64,000 nucleotides of DNA. Source: Curtobacterium sp. MCJR17_055. GTDB taxonomy: Bacteria; Actinomycetota; Actinomycetes; Actinomycetales; Microbacteriaceae. The notes beneath the pieces were generated by a model, which was not told the origin of the DNA, did not search any database, and saw only the letters and a list, made by a program, of their open reading frames with translations. Positions 61,773 through 64,000 of this stretch are shown one piece after another. Where the stretch lies: NCBI RefSeq assembly GCF_003224335.1, contig NZ_QKLF01000004.1, positions 186,001 through 250,000 on the forward strand, read 5' to 3'. The first letter of the stretch is position 1. Every line of letters begins with the position of its first letter. Position numbers and translations under genes: made by a program.

Positions 61773-63176
61773 GTGACCTCCACGACGGCGACCCGGACGA
61801 GCGTGTTCGCGCCGCGGTACCTCGTGGCGACGATCGGCATGGTCGCGATCGTCGCGGTGTCGGCGTTCCAGAACCTGGCGATGACGACGATCATGCCGGT
61901 CATCTCCGAGGAGCTGCATGGTGAGACGCTGTACTCGCTGAGCTTCGCCGCGCCCCTCGCCGCCGGTGTCCCGGGCATGGTCCTCGCCGGGAACTGGACG
62001 GACCGCGCGGGCGGGCGGGTGGTCGCGTGGGTGTCCGCGTCCCTGTTCGCGATCGGCACGGCGGTCGTCATGGTCGCTCCGACTATGCCGGTGTTCCTGG
62101 CCGGTCGACTCGTGGAGGGCTTCGGCGCGGGTGCGATCGACGTCGTGCTCTACGTCCTCGTGGCCCGGGTCTTCCCGGCCGACCTGCACGGCTCGGTGTT
62201 CGCCGGGTTCGCGGCCGCCTGGGTGGTGCCCGCCCTCGTCGGACCGGCGGTGGCCGGCATCGTGACCGACGCCCTGGGCTGGCACTGGGTGTTCGCCGGG
62301 GCACTCGTGATCGCCGTCGTCGCGTTCGCGTGCCTGGTCCCGACGCTGCGGCACCTGCGGCCGCCCGCACCGGAGGCCCGACCGCCCTGGCAGGGTCGGC
62401 GCATCGCCTGGTCGGTGGCCGCGTCCGCCGCCGTGCTCCTGCTCAACACCGCTCCCGACCTGCCCCTCGCCGTCCGCTTCGTGGCGGTCGGGGTGGGACT
62501 GGTCGGCGCGTGGACGGCGCTCCGTCCGCTCCTGCCCCGGCGCACGTTCACGGGCGGCGCGGGCCTGCCGTCGGTCGTGCTCCTCCGCGGGGTCCTCGCC
62601 GCCGGGTTCTTCGGCAGTGAGGCGTACGTCCCCTTCCTGCTCCAGGCGCAGCACGGCCTGGAACCCTCGGCGGCCGGACTCGCGCTCACCGTGGCCGCCC
62701 TGAGCTGGGCCGGTGCGAGCTGGTTGCACGGGCGCCTGGGGGAGCAGCACCTCCCGGCCACACGGGCCTTCGGCGCCGGACTGGGGCTCGTCCTGGTGAG
62801 CCTGCTGTCCGCGCTCGCGGTCGCCCTGGTGGACCTGCCCGTGTGGGTGCTCGTCGCCGGCTGGTTCGTCGGCGGCGCCGGCATGGGGGTGGCGTACCCG
62901 CGGACGTCGATGCTCACGCTCCGGTTCTCGCGAGAGGGCGACGACGGATTCGCCAGTTCCGCCCTGACGATCGCGGACGCGTCCGGCAGCGTCGTCGGGT
63001 TGGCGATCGCCGGTCTGCTGTTCACCACCGCGGGCGGCCGGGAGGAGCCGACGGCCTTCGCGCTCGTGTTCGCCGCGATGACGGTGGTCGCCCTCGTCGG
63101 GCTCGTGGCCGTGCGGCGGCTCGGACCGGTCCCACCGCCGCCGCGGTCGCCGTCACCGGAGGCACCGGGCGGGTAG
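61773..63176 (+). CDS. MFS transporter, multidrug-like
   Basis: A 467-aa major facilitator with 12 to 14 helices. Motif A-like GNWTDRAGGRVV follows the second helix and GRLVEGFGAGAIDVVLYVL resembles the DHA2 antiporter motif. TACGAT ends 6 nt before the GTG, so it is probably a leaderless, single-gene unit. Substrate unknown. Confidence 0.9.
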   Translation: MTSTTATRTSVFAPRYLVATIGMVAIVAVSAFQNLAMTTIMPVISEELHGETLYSLSFAAPLAAGVPGMVLAGNWTDRAGGRVVAWVSASLFAIGTAVVMVAPTMPVFLAGRLVEGFGAGAIDVVLYVLVARVFPADLHGSVFAGFAAAWVVPALVGPAVAGIVTDALGWHWVFAGALVIAVVAFACLVPTLRHLRPPAPEARPPWQGRRIAWSVAASAAVLLLNTAPDLPLAVRFVAVGVGLVGAWTALRPLLPRRTFTGGAGLPSVVLLRGVLAAGFFGSEAYVPFLLQAQHGLEPSAAGLALTVAALSWAGASWLHGRLGEQHLPATRAFGAGLGLVLVSLLSALAVALVDLPVWVLVAGWFVGGAGMGVAYPRTSMLTLRFSREGDDGFASSALTIADASGSVVGLAIAGLLFTTAGGREEPTAFALVFAAMTVVALVGLVAVRRLGPVPPPPRSPSPEAPGG

Positions 63177-63204
63177 CCTGGCAGACCCGGACCGAGGAGG
63201 ACCC

Positions 63205-63795
63205 GTGCGTCGCACCGCAGCAGTCGTGCTGACCGCCACGCTGGCGGTCGGCGCCCTCGTGCTCACGGGGTGCAGCGGGACGACCACGACGGCTCCGACG
63301 CCGGTGCGGAGCACCGACCTCACGAGCTCGGACGGCGGGTTCGCCGAGGACGCCGTGATCGGGGTCGTGCTGACGGCTGACGCGGCGACGCCGACCGACT
63401 CCGGTGACGGCCGTTCGCTGGCGACCCGGTTCCGCGAGGAACTCACCGAGGCCGGGTTCCGCCCGGACGTCCGGGTCGCGGGGGCCGACCAGCCCGCCCG
63501 ACAGCGGGCGGCCGTGCACGACCTGGTCCGGACCGGCGCCAAGGCGCTCGTCGTCCGGGCAGCGGACCCCGACGCGCTCCGCACGGAGCTCCGCGACGCA
63601 CACGACGCGGGCGTCGTGGTCGTGGCGCTCGGCGGTGCCCTGCCGTCCTCGGGCGGCGGGAACGACGGACTCGCGTCGGACTACCGCATCGACGGCGCGG
63701 ACTCGGAGGCCGACCTCGTCAGCCGGAGCGTCGCGATGGTGTCGTCACTGCAGCGCGGCGAGGAGCCGCGGGACGGGGACGACCCCGCGCAGTAG
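63205..63795 (+). CDS. Small lipoprotein, partial periplasmic-binding-fold-like
   Basis: A 196-aa lipoprotein with lipobox LTGC at about residue 23 and a single alpha/beta lobe that resembles the first half of a type I sugar-binding protein (IGVVLTADAAT, then LVVRAADPDALRTELRDAHDAGVVVVALGG). At under 200 aa it is too short to form a normal two-lobed ligand cleft. GAGGAGG lies 5 nt before the GTG. Whether it is a degenerate binding protein or a distinct small family is open. Confidence 0.75.
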   Translation: MRRTAAVVLTATLAVGALVLTGCSGTTTTAPTPVRSTDLTSSDGGFAEDAVIGVVLTADAATPTDSGDGRSLATRFREELTEAGFRPDVRVAGADQPARQRAAVHDLVRTGAKALVVRAADPDALRTELRDAHDAGVVVVALGGALPSSGGGNDGLASDYRIDGADSEADLVSRSVAMVSSLQRGEEPRDGDDPAQ

Positions 63796-63804
63796 TGCCG
63801 TGTC

Positions 63805-63845
63805 CGACCGCCGGCGCGGTGGGCCGGGAGGCCCGTGGGCGGTCG
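63805..63845. terminator. Hairpin between convergent genes
   Basis: Outer arms CGACCGCC/GGCGGTCG (63805-63812, 63838-63845) with an inner GGGCC/GGCCC pair around a GGGA loop. It contains GGGAGGCCCG, the core of the terminator family described elsewhere. Confidence 0.65.
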
Positions 63846-63923
63846 GCGACGTCGGGGCGGGGCAGCGTGCCACCAGGGCGTTCAAGCAGCGCCACCAGGG
63901 GACGGGCCGGCGACAGGGACGGG

Positions 63924-64000
63924 TCAGCGCCACCAGGCCGGGAACGAGCGCGTGATCGTCTCGACGAGGGCCTTCCGGGAGCGTCGAGGACCGCCGAGCC
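63924..64000 (-). CDS. 3' end of a minus-strand gene, product not recognised
   Basis: Reading the minus strand inward from the edge, one frame is open to a TGA at 63924-63926 and encodes 24 residues ending RKALVETITRSFPAWWR. The aromatic, basic tail looks like a true C-terminus. The N-terminal part lies beyond the window, so the product is unknown. Confidence 0.4.
   Translation of the reverse strand, partial: LGGPRRSRKALVETITRSFPAWWR

Overview
The window is about 64 kb of very GC-rich, densely coded chromosome. The evidence points to a Gram-positive actinobacterium. It has actinobacterial gene orders: proC / small helix-turn-helix gene / bS22, a ResA-CcdA-ResB-CcsB block beside the menaquinone genes, and two MaoC-like dehydratases before tRNA-Trp-secE-nusG-rplK-rplA. 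GTG and TTG starts are common, and many promoters are of the TANNNT type placed directly against the start codon. The composition and the small archaeal-like AspRS suit a Microbacteriaceae member such as Curtobacterium; that assignment is inference. No prophage, insertion sequence, integrase or CRISPR array was seen.

Layout. 1-7 kb: 3' part of proC, a TrkH/TrkA potassium-uptake pair, an ArsR-type regulator, a 64-aa helix-turn-helix protein, the 32-aa ribosomal protein bS22, a glutaredoxin-like protein, a Dabb protein and aspS. 7-13.5 kb: a MerR regulator divergent from a SulP transporter, then a histidine phosphatase and the System II cytochrome c maturation genes (ResA-like, CcdA, ResB, CcsB). 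13.6-25.8 kb: the menaquinone genes (menC, menB, menE, menA, menD, menF, menG) with a polyprenyl diphosphate synthase and an FprA-like flavoprotein. 25.8-36 kb: a membrane acyltransferase-like protein, a cardiolipin synthase, YajQ, tRNA-Tyr, an inositol-phosphatase-like enzyme, an M23 peptidase, tRNA-Thr, tRNA-Met, two MaoC-like dehydratases, murB and an aminotransferase.

36-54 kb: tRNA-Trp-secE-nusG-rplK-rplA and rplJ-rplL, separated by about 14 kb of accessory genes. These are a Pr6Pr-type membrane protein, a lone YqaJ-type nuclease, a ROK-regulated sugar-uptake cluster without its own ATPase, a Tol/PD40-like protein, a MacB-like ABC exporter, and a two-component system divergent from that exporter. 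54-64 kb: an AbiEi/DUF559-type protein bracketed by related inverted repeats, an APC permease, an ABC exporter, cystathionine beta-synthase and cystathionine gamma-synthase (the core of a methionine/cysteine interconversion route), an MFS transporter, a small lipoprotein, and the edge of one more minus-strand gene.

Themes. Genes cluster by pathway: menaquinone supply next to cytochrome c assembly suggests a respiratory-chain neighbourhood. The most pervasive unusual signal is regulatory. At least 21 genes have a -10-like hexamer ending 6-8 nt before the start codon (14 of them exactly 6 nt), which predicts leaderless mRNAs. Convergent or operon-end junctions carry long, often perfect palindromes, several sharing the core GGGAGGCCCG. 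No clearly new multi-gene system was identified. The best candidates for follow-up are the repeat-bracketed AbiEi/DUF559 gene, the lone YqaJ nuclease, and the MerR-SulP operator/promoter arrangement.
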